Source: Artemia franciscana
Taxonomy: Eukaryota; Arthropoda; Branchiopoda; Anostraca; Artemiidae
DNA: 64,000 nucleotides
NCBI RefSeq assembly: GCF_032884065.1
Contig: NC_088863.1
Coordinates: 66,277,419-66,341,418, forward strand
Direction of reading: 5' to 3'
Shown here one piece after another: positions 34,762 to 48,285 of this stretch (position 1 is its first letter; every line of letters begins with the position of its first letter). The notes below the pieces were generated by a model that was given only the letters and a program-made list of their open reading frames with translations, was not told the origin of the DNA and searched no databases. The position numbers and the translations under genes are program-made.

Positions 34762-35859
34762 ATGGTGATAAGTTTTGGATTGCAGAATGAATATTACTTA
34801 TGTAGTAGTACAGGGCATTTTTGCTCAGCAACTTATCAGTCAAAGCAAGGAACTGATTATGCAAAATATTATCACACAAATGACTGCTTTAATAGAGGCT
34901 CTTTGATAACACATAGTTATGATAGTGAACGCCACTGTTATTCAGTATATTATTCAGAATTTCGATTGGAAAGAGGAGTGGATACCAAACCGAGCAGAAC
35001 TATCTTGTCCGATAAAAGTAGCAGTAGAAGCTTATTCGTAGTGCATATAATATCTCAGTTATTATTGTTATTCGTTAGGAAATGGTGCAATTTTCGATCT
35101 CAACAATTCAAGTTTTTCAAGTTTGGAAAAGAGCTTGCCCTACGGGTAGCTGTACTAAGTGCTTTTGGACGTGCAAACAATTTGATACAATGGATTAAAA
35201 GCTTTTCAGTGGTTTTAAATATTATAGGAATTAACCGGCAACATGTACTGACAAGCGGTGTGTTCAAGTCTTTCAAGTCATTTCTTTTGATTATGCTTTT
35301 ACTGAAAGCAGGCTTGGCAGATGGAATTCGCATAGCAAATGAAATAGAAAACATTTTAAATCCTTGGTTATCCATTGAGCAATACTTAGTTTTAAATACC
35401 CAAACAATGATGCCCGGAATTCGGGATAAATGCTTACCTAGCGTACCGAAGCCCGCATGTGATGCAAACAAACTAAACTGTCAACGCCATGTGCGACACG
35501 CACATTCTAAGCTAGACTCAAGTAGTGCCTATCCCAACCTTAGTCGAAATGACTGTGTTTCATTTTTGTACGGGTCACACAAAGATTGTATTTGCCATGC
35601 TTCAAAAGGTACACAACGTATAGCGGCACTTAGAAAATATAAACTCTTCCACTGCTACAATTATAACCTGTGGGATGTTTTAGATAACAAAGCAAAAAAA
35701 GGAATTCTAGAGGATTCTGATTTATGCTTAAGGTATCTTTCTGCTATAGAAGCTCTTGATGCAACCGCAGGGGCTCTTGTATGTGAATTTGAAGAATTAA
35801 TGGTTCGCTATGATTGCTCTCAAACCTTCTCAACTATGTCCAACTGTGATCAGTGTAAG
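34762..35859 (+). CDS. NALF: NALF/FAM155-family protein (NLF-1/Mid1-related), first coding exon
   Basis: 366 codons from an ATG in good context (A at -3, G at +4) to a strong donor ('cagtgtaag|gtacgt'), ending on a codon boundary. The ATG choice is mine; the frame is open from 34693. A hydrophobic patch lies at residues 90-105, and a better membrane segment 'FKSFLLIMLLLKAGLADG' at about 170-188. The rest (224-366) is rich in Cys and would be extracellular or luminal. It ends 'LFHCYNYNLWDVLDN', 'LCLRYLSAIEALDATAGALV', 'CEFEELMVRYDCSQTFS' and 'NCDQCK', which line up with the vertebrate NALF1 order 'FC..Y.LWEL', 'C..Y...D.HA', 'EFE..L..Y', 'YS..SC..DCK'. The family supports folding and surface delivery of the NALCN sodium-leak channel, as in worm NLF-1 and fly Mid1. 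The long segment before the membrane helix is unlike the short vertebrate N-terminus. The rest of the domain (family 'W.C...' and 'CPF.LPD') was not found downstream. Confidence 0.7.
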
Positions 35860-36544
35860 GTACGTAAACCATTAATATATCCGTTGCTTTAACAACTTAT
35901 TTTTGCTTTTTTCTCTTTCTAAATATGTTCCTGCCATTTTAATTCTACATGCAATTGCCATAACTCTCTAAAACACAAGTTGCACCAATGAATTTTAACA
36001 TTTATGAAGCACTGAATGTCGATATTAGACGTAAACACAAACGTAATTTCATCACAAGAAGGTTTCCCAAAACAATTTTTCTTCTTAAAATTGGGTCTCT
36101 GATGCTCGAGTCAATAATCCTTGAAAGGGTTAGAAGCCTGAAATTTTTTAAGCAGCATAGATGTTTTTTTTCTGTTTGTATGTAAACTTGTATAAACGTG
36201 ATTTTCTATAAATTCAGGGAAATATTTTTCTTGCTTTGTCTCCCGGTTTCAGCACCCATGGAAACGAAGTGTGGAAAAAAAATCATTAGCTGTAGAAGGG
36301 AGGAGGTTAAGATGAAATGCATCCTCAAAGATTTGTCTGTAGTTTTCTTGCATCTATATTACTGACTTATGTCTCCCTATTAAACTGATTCTTAGCAAGT
36401 GGCTATCAAGGGAAGTCTTTGTGCATAGGGGTTTTCGCCTATCGTCTACATCAAGGGTTTTTTGTCCACCGAAACCAGGAAGCCGTATCCACCTTTTAGA
36501 TCCGCAGGGCCCCAAAACAGGGGCAAAAGAAAACTACTTCAGTT
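35860..36544. other. Intron after NALF exon; no gene seen
   Basis: Intronic sequence after the donor with no recognised feature. A 65-codon open frame at 35988-36185 has no family resemblance. Confidence 0.45.
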
Positions 36545-39500
36545 ATACCGCAAAACAGTGAATTAATTCATGGCTCGAATAGCAGAAATTATCCTATTCT
36601 GGTGCATTTCCTGATCCGCTTGAATTAATTGGATTATATCCTTAGTAGTCTCTCAAGCGTATAGCAAAAATTTTGTAGCTGAAATACCACAAGTAGAATC
36701 AGGAGAGGCCAAATGGTGACATATATTGGCTAAAAGAGACCAAAAAATGGTTTATTTATTACTCGAATAGTAGAAATCATCCTAATCTGGTGTATTTCCT
36801 GATCGGTTTGAATTAATTTGATTATATTTTTAGTAGTCTCTCAGGCTCACACCAAAACTTTTATAACTACAATCCCACAAGTGGACTTAACATATTGGCC
36901 AAATTGGCCAAAAAAGGATTAATTTGTTGCTCAAATAGTAAAAAGCATCCTGATATGGTATATTCGACGATCTGACTTAATAAATTAAATTATATTCATA
37001 GTAGTCTCTCAGGCTCATAGCAAAATTTCCTAACTGAAGTCCTACTATTCGAATCAATGGAGGCCAAAGAATGTCCCCTGTTGGCTAAAAGAGCCCAAAG
37101 AATGAATTTATATGTGGCTCGAATAAGGAAAATCATCCTGATCTCATCTATTTCTCGATTCGATTAAGTAAATTATATTTATATTCTTGGTTATAAACAA
37201 AACATTTATAGCTGACATCTCACTAATCCACTGGGGCCAAAGAATGGCTTCTATTGGCTGAAAAAGGCCAAAAGATGAATTAATCTATGGCTCGAATAGC
37301 GAAAATCATTCTGATCTCGAGTAATTTTCAATCTGACTAAATAAATTTAATTATATTATTAGTTGTTTCTCAGGCTCAAAACAAATTTTATAACTGAAAT
37401 AACACTAGTGGCATCAACAAAACCAAAAATGGTCTCTATTGGCTAAAAGAGTCCAACGAATGAATTAATATATGGCTCTAGTAGGACCAATCATCCTGAT
37501 CTGGTGGATTCCCCGATCTGACTAAACAAATTAAATTATATTCATAGTAGTCGCTCAGGCTCATAGCAAAATTTTATAACGGAAATCCAACTAGTGAAAT
37601 GAATAGAGGTCGAAGAATAGTCCCTGTTGGGCAAGGAGGTCAAAGAATGATTAATATATGGCTCAAATAGTGGAAATCAGCCAAATCCCGTTTGTTTCTC
37701 AATCTGATTAAATAAATTTAATTATATTCTTAATATCCTGTCAGGCTAAAAATGAATATTCTACAACTGAAATTCCAGCAGTGGAATCAACAGAGGCTAA
37801 GAAGTGGCCTTTATTGGCCAAAAGAGGCCAAAGAATGAATTAACTTACGGCTCTAATAGTAAAATCATTCCCTAATCTTACTTGATAAATTGAATTATAT
37901 TCCTAGCAGTCTCTCAGGATCATAGTTTTGTAACTGAATTCCTACTAGTGGGATCAACGTAGGCTAAAAAACGGCCTGTATTTGCTAAAAAAGGCCAAAG
38001 AAAGAATTAATTTATGGCTCAACAAGTAAATAAATCCTGATCTGGTGCGATTTCCTGATATGACTGAATAAAATTAATTATATTCTTAGCAGTCTCTCAG
38101 GCTCATATAGAAAACTTATAACTGAAGTCCCACTAGTGGGACAAATAGATGCCAAAGGATGGCCTGTATTTCCTAAAAGAGGCCAAAGAATGAACTAAAT
38201 TATGGCTCAAAATGTAAAAAAAATCTTCATCTGGTGTACTTCCTCGATGTGAATGAATAAATTTAATTATATTCTTAGTAGCCTCTGAGCTGATGAATCT
38301 AATTACACTCTTAGTGGCCTTTCAGACTCACAGCAAAAGTTTTCTTACTCATTTTTTACTCTTGGGATCAATAAAGGACAAACATGGCTTCTATTGGCTA
38401 AAAGAATGAATTAATTTGTGGCCAGAATAGTGAAAATATTTCTGATCTGCTGTAATTTCCCAATCTGACTAAAAAATTTTTAATATATTCTTAGAAGTGT
38501 TTTAGGCATCAGGCTCATGGCAAAAATCTTATGACTGAAGTTAGACTAGTAGAATCAATACAGGCCAAGGAGTAGCTTCTATTGACTAAAAGAAGCCAAG
38601 AACTAATTAATTTATGGCTCGAATAGTGAAAATAATCCTTGTCGGGTAAATTTCCCGATCTGACTGAATAAATTTAATTATATTCTCAGTAGTCTCTCAG
38701 GATCATAGCAAAAATTCTTTAATCAAAGGCCCACTAGTGGAATCAATAGAGGCTAAAGAATGACCTCTATTTGCCAAAAGATGCCAAAGAATGAATTAAT
38801 TTATGGCTCAAATAGTATTGATAAATCCTGGTCAGGTGGAATTCCCTGATCTGACTAAATAATTTAATTATATTCTTAGTAGTCTCTCAGGCGCAATTTT
38901 ATAATTGAAGTCACATTAGTGGAATCAGTAGAGGCTAAAAAGGTACTTCTATTTTCTGAAAGAGGTCAAAAAATAAATTAAGCTGTGGCTCAAATAGTAA
39001 AAAGTATCTTGATTTCGGGTATTTTTCAATCTGACTGAATAAATTTAATGACATCCTTAGTAGTCTCTCAGGCTCATAGCAATATTTTATAACTGAAATC
39101 ACACTAGTGGAATCAAGAGAAGCCAAAAAATGGCATGTATTGGCTAAAAGAGTCCATAGAATGAATCAATTTATGTCTCTAATAGTAAAAATCATCCTGA
39201 CCTGATGCATTCCCCGGTGTGACTTAATAAATCAAATTGTATTCTTAGTAGTCTCTCAGGCTAAAAGTAAAAAAAAAAAAATACATCTGAAATCCCACTA
39301 GTGGAATCAACAGAGGCCGAAAAATGGCCTGTATTGGCTAAAAATGGTCAAAGAATGAATTAGTTTATGTCTCTAATAGTAAAAATCATCCTGACCTGGT
39401 GTATTCCCCGATCTAATTTAACAAACTAAATTATATTTCTAGTAGTCTCTCACGCTCATAACAAAATTTTGTGACTGAATTCTCACTAATGGAATCAATA

Positions 39501-40770
39501 TAGGCTAAAAATTGGCCTTTATTTGCTAAAAGAGGCCGAAGAATGAATTAAGTTATGGCTTACATAGTAGATAAATCCTGATCTGGTGTAATTCCCTGAT
39601 CTGACTGAATAAATTTAACTATATTCTTAGTAGTCATATATTCTCAGGCTCATAGTGAAATTTTTTATCTTAAGTCCCACTAGTAGGATCAATAGAGGCC
39701 AAAGGGTGAATTAATTTGTAGCACAAATTGTGAAAAAAATCTTGATCTACTGTAATTCCACAACCTGACTGAGAAATATTAGTAGCCTCTCAGGTTGAAT
39801 TTCATGACTGAAGTCACATTACTGGAATCCTAGAGGCCAGAGAGTGCCTTCGATTGGCTAAAAGAGGTAAAAAAATGAATTAAGCTATGGCTCGCATATT
39901 AAAAGGCGTCCTGATCTAATGTGTTCTGATGATGTTACTTAGTAAATTTAATTATATTTCTAGTAGCCTTTCAGGCTCATAGGAAAAAATTTATTACTGA
40001 ATTTTCACTCTTGGGATCAATAAAAGAGATAAAATGGCCTCTCTTTGCTAAATGAGGCTAAAGAATGAACTAATTTATGACTGCAGAAGTAAATATATTC
40101 CTAATCTGGTGTAATTTCCAAATCTGACTAAATTTTATTTAAATATATTCTCAATAGTCTCTCAGGTTCAGGGTTCAGGCTCATAGCAAAAATCTTATAA
40201 CTGAAATCAGACTGGTGGAATCAATAGAGGCCAAAGAGTGGCTTCTATTGGCTAAAAGAGACCAAAGAACTAATAAATTCATTGCTCGAACAGTGAAAAT
40301 ATAGGGTGATTTCCCTGATCTGACTAAATAAATTTAATTGTATTCTTAGTAGTCTCTCAGGTTAATTACAATAATTTTCTAATTGAAGTCTATTGGCTTT
40401 TTTCTATTGGCTAAAAAGAGGCCAAAGAATTATTTATCTTATGGCTAGAATGCTAAAAATCATCCTGAACTGGTGAATTCTCCAATTTCACAGAATTTTT
40501 TTTTTTTTTTTAATATTTTTAGTAGTCTCTCAGGCAAAAATTTTTAATTGAAGTCCCACTAGTGGAAACAATGGAGGGCAATAAATAGCCTCTATTGGCT
40601 AAATGATGCCAAAGAATGAATTAGCTTATGGCTTGAATAGTGAATATAATCCTGATCTGGTGTATTTCCCAACCCGACTGAATAAATTTAATTATATTCT
40701 TAGTAGTTTCTCAGGCTCACAGCAAATTATTTTTATCTGAAGTCCTACTATTGGAATCGACAGAGGCCGA
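36545..40770 (+). repeat. Diverged satellite array, about 185-bp unit, some 22 copies
   Basis: The landmark 'tagtctctcaggctcatagc' recurs near 36837, 37005, 37369, 37552, 37910, 38093, 38693, 38881, 39061, 39250, 39442, 40157, 40350, 40523 and 40708, with weaker ones between, at a typical spacing of 180 to 192 bp. Each unit runs on through 'taactgaaatcccactagtg', 'gaatcaatagaggccaaaga', 'tattggctaaaagaggccaa', 'gaattaatttatggctcgaa', 'atcctgatctggtg' and 'gactgaataaatttaattat'. The palindrome CCACTAGTGG is kept in many units. Units differ substantially, and some are truncated (around 37190, 38290 and 39780). It lies in the likely NALF intron. Confidence 0.9.
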
Positions 40771-42344
40771 AAAAGTTCTTTAGAGATTACCACCCACCCA
40801 CGCAGTCTGAAAGGGGCCGTCAACATATTCTCTATGGTTAAAAACTTTAAACTTGAGTTCAGAATTTTCCCTCCCATCGCCATACATTGTGGGCTGAATA
40901 GCAGAAGTAATAGTCTCCTGCTACATCGGAGAAAGATGTTTAATAGCTCATTTTGGAGCTGTTGATCATACTTATGTGCTCTTTTTATATTCATCTTGAA
41001 ATATCCACAGATGGGCACTATAGTTTCAAATTTTCATTCGAAAGGCAGTTTTCTCATTACTGCCAGTCCGCTGGTTAGTTGCCCCATAGCGGGATAAAAC
41101 TAAGAAAAAAAAAACAACCAATAAACCATGTCTTGAAAAATACGCAATAAGCATTTCAGGGAGAAATACAAAGCTTTCTTATTGTGGAAAAATGCCTCGA
41201 AACCTCCAAAATAAGATAAATAAACAAGATGTTTTAGATGCTAACCCTACTCAATCCATCGCTCTTTGCGCTACTGATTTTTAGCGATTTAGGAAAACTT
41301 CTTTTTCCAATTCAACGGTCCTTGTGTTTCACCAATCTGCATAGAAACAGATTGTCGTCACGGGATGGACAATACTAGCTCCACCCCTAGCACCTCTAAT
41401 AAAGGTAGGGAGCAAAAAATTTCAGGGAATCAAGAGGGACTAGATATCATTTCCCCTCCCCCCTTCTTCCCCAAAGTTTGTTCCGTATTTATCTTAAGGC
41501 TCAATTAGAGTTAAGATGCTTGGGGATTATAATGTATCCGTTGAGGCATCCCCCCGCCTATGCAACGACCTGCTTCCCCTTCCTCAAAATAGCTGAAGCA
41601 TATTTGCAAACCGCTGTATGTAACTTCACCTGTGAAAAATGAAGCCAGTCAGTTTAGTGTGAATTAAGCTTTAAAACAAATACCAGAAACATTCTTTCTC
41701 AGCAAGAGGAGAGGTACTAACCCCCAGCACCCTTACTCAGGCTTAGTGTGGATGAAGGGAGATACGAGGATAATCCTACCTTCCCCCGCATACAAACCAT
41801 CTTATCTGATATTTATCTGAAGGCTCATGAAGAGTTAGACAATTTAGCATTGAATTGCGGTCTTTTAGGCATCTGAACCTCTCCCTCGTGCTTACACAAT
41901 GTCCCACCACCCCTCTTTCATAACAGCTGGTACATAATTACACAAAACTAACTTTAAGTTCATGAAAATTATCGGAATCAGCTTAGTTACATTAAGCTTA
42001 AGATAAATGTCCATTCTAGCCATATACCTTGTATAGTCTGCTTGACTTTTCAGAAATGGATGCGCCACTGTGCGGCCCCATCCTCCGCAGGTGGAAAGCT
42101 CAATATTTTCTTTTCTGATACTTTTAAATCTAATTCTTATCTCAAAATTTTCAGTTGAGAGTAACTTGGTCCTCTTTTGGGCAAAATTGTTGTTTGATGC
42201 CAAAAAAATGACAAAGGATAGTAACTTTAGTGATTTAAAAGAGAGACTAGAACTTTCTTTTTTCTTTCGAATGAGCACTCTCCTGACTTTCTAGGACCAT
42301 TGGTCTGACATGACCAAACCTGGGAAAAAAAGATTAGCCAGGCT
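40771..42344. repeat. Post-satellite region with scattered MITE/R-like fragments
   Basis: No gene. 41210-41480 carries weak MITE-interior words ('gctctttgcgctactgattt', 'ggtccttgtgtttc') and C-rich text. 41690-41900 and 41460-41600 share 'tatttatctgaaggctcatg'-type words, indicating a diverged local duplication about 300 bp apart. Confidence 0.4.
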
Positions 42345-42865
42345 CTAAGCTTTTGGTGGGTGACATTCAACTTGGTGATTTTTATATATCTGGAATCAAA
42401 CAGTTCGTGGTAATGAACTGTAATTAAGGAGCGACTCGTCGCAATAATTACCGAAACACAAAAAATGTATAGATACAGATACATCAAAAGACTAGATATA
42501 TCGAAAGAATTACCTTTTCTATTCTCATTCCAATTATATAAAATTCACTAGGTTTAATGTTATCCATCGAAAGTTCCGAGCCTGAGAAAATTTCCTCAAT
42601 TTTGAAAAAGGGGGAAACACTTCTAAAAAGTCAAGGTATCCTAATGAAAACACAACATCGGATTCAATATATAAGAGAACAATACTGCAGAGGTTTCAAG
42701 ATCCTATCTGCAAAAATATAGAAATTTTTACTTTTTTAGCAAGAGAATCGATGTGTCGATGCTTGCTTATTTTTGTTGTTGTTGTTTTTTCCCAAGGATG
42801 ATCGCATCGGAAGAATGGTCCTAGAGGATCAGCAGAGGGCTCATTAGGAGAGGCATCAAAACTCT
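42345..42865 (-). repeat. Repeat R copies meeting head-to-head
   Basis: 42345-42396 is a forward R fragment ('gtgggtgacattcaacttgg'). From 42397 the sequence is the reverse R end ('aacagttcgtggtaatgaac', 'ggagcgactcgtcgc', 'ttccgagcctgagaaaattt', 'cccaaggatgatcgcatcgg'). The orientation flips at 42396/42397, directly after 'tctggaatca'. Confidence 0.65.
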
Positions 42866-43419
42866 TATTTTAAAAATATTTAAAAATTTATTTATGTCAA
42901 CGATTTTGAAAGTAGTTTTTTAGTTTTGTTCTGTTGAGGCTTCATTAATTTTACCTATTTGAACCCCCTCCCCCTAAATCAAATTCTTATCAAGGTATTA
43001 GCGCATCATTTTTTTGTACTACCTCACCTTATGTTTGTTACTTTCAGTGGTTTTATCTGAATTACTACAAATTCCAGATGATTTTTTTTGCCGTTTTAGA
43101 CTAAATTTATTCTTCTAAAACACTGATATATGTTTACACTCTTAATCAAAGGTATTTTTATCATTTTCAACAGATGTTCTGGGACTAGCCTTTCGTCAAA
43201 AGTCTCATTCATAATTTCTAATAGCTTTCAAAAATAATGATAAAATATTTACGATGTTTAAAGCTTAGATAACCGTACATTCTTTTCCTTTGTTGTTAGG
43301 AATGATTTTAAAACTTCCAAAAGACCTGACATTATGTCACGGAAGAAAAAGCTAAACTGTTAGAAGATTTACCCCCTTTTCAATCATGTACATTCATAGC
43401 CAAGTATGGAAATTAAGAG
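42866..43419. other. No gene seen
   Basis: AT-rich sequence with no recognised feature. Confidence 0.4.
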
Positions 43420-43600
43420 CGTGTCCAGGAATTTTGTTCTTGTTTTTTTCGAGGGGAGGGTAGGAAAAAGCTTAAAAAACACTAAGAAATTGTTTATATG
43501 CATTTTTTTTACACTTTTAGTTGGACAAAGTTACACAAAAATTTCGGGGGGGGGGGTAGACTCTAACCTCCTCCCCTCTGAATATGGTCTTGATGTTAAG
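43420..43600 (+). repeat. Dispersed repeat G copy
   Basis: Same order as 18880-19060: 'gtccaggaattttgttcttg', a G-rich patch, 'attgtttatatgcatttttt', a G run, then 'cctcctcccctctgaatatg'. Confidence 0.5.
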
Positions 43601-43775
43601 CTAGGATGGGTATTTTGATTTAGGATAAAAAGGGAGGATAGAACATTTTTATGCATATTATTCAGAAATACAAATTCTTGAATAATAATATTTTGAATAT
43701 TTCATATGTATGATGACAATTATTCCTTTTTTCTAGAATAGGCTAATTGAATTTTAACAGAGCCGAGTTTTCATC

Positions 43776-44095
43776 AAACAGTTCGTGGGAACGAACTGTA
43801 GTAAGGAGCGACCCGGCTCAATAGCAACCGAAGTTTTTTACTGTTTTAAAATGTAGAGTTAAGAGAAAGAGTCAAACTTTAGCGTAAAGAGCGGGGCTTT
43901 GAGGAGGAAAATCCCCTTTCACATACGGAGTAATCTCTGTTCGTTTTAAGTTTTAATGTCGCTCCTTACTTTCATTTAAAAAACTTGTCTTTTTTTGTTT
44001 AATCAAACTAAAAGGCACTCCACGTCCGGTCCAAAATACGATCAAATAAAAAAAACAAGTTTTTTAACTGAAAGCAAGGAGCGATATTAAATTTG
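43776..44095 (-). repeat. R terminus joined to MITE-family element
   Basis: It begins with the reversed R end ('aacagttcgtgggaacgaac', 'aaggagcgacccggctcaat'). It then has the MITE interior ('gtcaaactttagcgtaaaga', 'gcggggc') and right terminal block ('cacatacggagtaatctctg', 'tcgctccttactttcattta'). A second left block ('aacaagttttttaactgaaa', 'gcaaggagcgatatt') lies at about 44050-44095. Confidence 0.65.
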
Positions 44096-44279
44096 GATTT
44101 GTTGGATTTGTTGAAGTACAAAAAGAGAAAAAAAAATTAAAAGGTATTTTGTTTCCGGTAAAGTGCAAATTGTGTTCTGGTCTAATGCATAATTATTATT
44201 ATTTACCAAGGTACTTCGTATGGAAGAGATTGCCGTAAAAACTTTGGAAGGAGGTCATTCAATTGGACATTCAAAGTTT

Positions 44280-46040
<1,761 letters not shown>

Positions 46041-48285
46041 GGCTTGTTTCCAACTTGAACAATGTGGAGGCCTCATTCTTAACACTGATCAAAATTTGAA
46101 AAAAGATGATTTTGTTCAAAATAGTTTAAAGGTTCAACAGTTATGCCTCCAGGGATGCGGAGTCCTTCACAGTCCTTAGGGCAAGGGTTGTAAATTATGA
46201 AATTTGCCCATTGTTTACACACATGATTTACCATTGCAAAAGGGAGGAGTTGATCCTGGTTAGGTCCAAAAAAGCTAAGGATATCTAAGGTGAAACTTCA
46301 GGGAACGTTAAGGGATGCGGAGATAAATCAGAAGAAACTATATGACTTTTTCAACAACTATTACTACTACTACAACTGCGGCTGCAACTACGACTGCGAC
46401 TAGTACTAACTGCAAATGTAACTATTTGCAACTGCAACTGAGACAAGTTGTGACTGCAACTTCTTCCACTTACGACTGGTACCAAGAAATGTTGAGGAGA
46501 CTGCTGAACAAAATAGAAACACATTATGTGATTGTCTGGGTGTCAATAAGGTGAGTCATCATGACTTCTAAAACGAATGAGGGCATTAAATAGAAACTTT
46601 CAGAGCATGTCGAAAATTACTTTGCAGGCAAAGGACCCCTTGTCCTTTTTAGATTCCTAATCTCTCTCAACACCGATCAAAATTCTGCAATTGCAACTTT
46701 GTTTAAAATAGTCGAAAGGTCCAATAACTATGCCTTTGAGGGATGTCATGCCCGTCACAGCCCCTAGGGAGAAGATTTCGATTAATGCTATCTGCCCATT
46801 ACGTACATATAGGATTTATCGTTGTGAAAGGGGATAAGAGTTTAATCCTGGGTTTGTCAGAAAATGACAAGAGAACCAAGGTGGGACTTCAGAGAGTGTT
46901 GACGGAGGTCTAAATAAATCAAAAGACACTGCGTGCATTCAAGTTATCAAAAGGGAGTTATGAGCATTAAATTGAAACCTTCAGAACTACAAATTGCTAA
47001 TACTACTATGGCTGCCACTACGACTACTCGTGGCTCCGACTACACGTGACTGTAACTATGACTGTTTGTGACTAGCCTCCTTGTCTGAGACTAGTAGCGA
47101 CTGGGACCATTTGTGACTGCTATTACTTGTGACTAGTTTTGACTGCCACTGTAATTGCAGCTGCTTGTGACTCTTACCACTTGTGACTGTAGCTGTAACT
47201 ACTTGCGCCTGCAACAGCGATTACTTGCAACTGTTACTGCTTGTGACTGCAAATACTGTGACTAATTATTACTGTTACTACGACTAAGACTACTTGATAT
47301 TGTGACGGTAACTACTTGCGACTATGTCTACTTCCGACTGCAACTACTTGCGACTGCAAATACGAATGTGACTCGACTACTACTGCAGCCACTTAGGACA
47401 TTAAATACTTACATTTCCGACTGTGAGTGAGATCGTAATTTGCGACAGCGACAAATCGTAACTGTTTCTGCTACTCCTTACGACTGTCATTAATACTACT
47501 AGAACTGCTACTACTGCTACTACTGCTATGATTGCGATTGTGACTGCAAATACTACTGAAAACTCAACTATTATAACTAGAATTACTCAACTAAATCATA
47601 AGAGTTTAATCGCATACTTCTTGTCAAAATGGTATACTGCATCCAGATTGTCAAAAGGGCTTATATACTATATCTCATGAATGTTCAAGGTTATAGAGTG
47701 GAAAATTTTAGGGAATATCTGGGGAATATCGTTGTGTTGTATTAAAATACCCTTGGTGCATCGAAGTTGTCAAACAGGCGTATTTGGACGTATCTACATT
47801 GATCTCATATACAACTTGGGGTACTAAACTGAAACATTCATGAAATGCTAATGTGGCTCTGAAACAAAACGAAAAGACACTATCTGCATCCAGGTAATCA
47901 AAACGGAATGTCTTCATTATTTCAACAACAGTTACGAAAAAGGCAACAGTTACGAAGTTGAAAAACTCAGACAATATTCTGGGAGATGTTTAACTTGAGA
48001 CACTGTGTGCATCCCAGTTGCCAAGGGATGTTGCTGCAATATCTCAGGAGCGGCCAAAATTACTGAGTTGAAACTTTCAGTGTCAATTGGGGATTTGAAC
48101 TAAATCAAAAGGCATATAGGCATCCTTGTTTGCAGAGTGGTATGCCTATAATGTCTCAGGAACACTTAAGGGTATTAAGTTAAAACTTCCAGAGAATCTT
48201 ACGGGGAATATTCAGCTTAATTAAATTTACAACTATATGCATCACGATTGACAACAGCAAATGCGTCCAGTATCTCAGAATTGGG
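46041..48285 (-). repeat. R and 118-bp units in reverse, with an ACT/GACTG-rich tract
   Basis: Reversed R landmarks occur at 46040-46260 ('gttcaacagttatgcctcca', 'gaaatttgcccattgtttac') and 46620-46860. Reversed 118-bp landmarks ('tcaaaagggcttatatacta', 'aagttgtcaaacaggcg', 'tgcatccaggtaatcaaaac') occur at 46890-46990 and 47600-48285. Between them, 46340-46480 and 46990-47580 are degenerate triplet-like DNA built from 'gactgcaactacttgtgact'-type words. The 132-base-scale open frames here are not genes. Confidence 0.6.

Noticed and set aside
36545..40770. CRISPR-like array
   Set aside because: Units are long (about 185 bp), diverged, without unique spacers, and the genome is eukaryotic.
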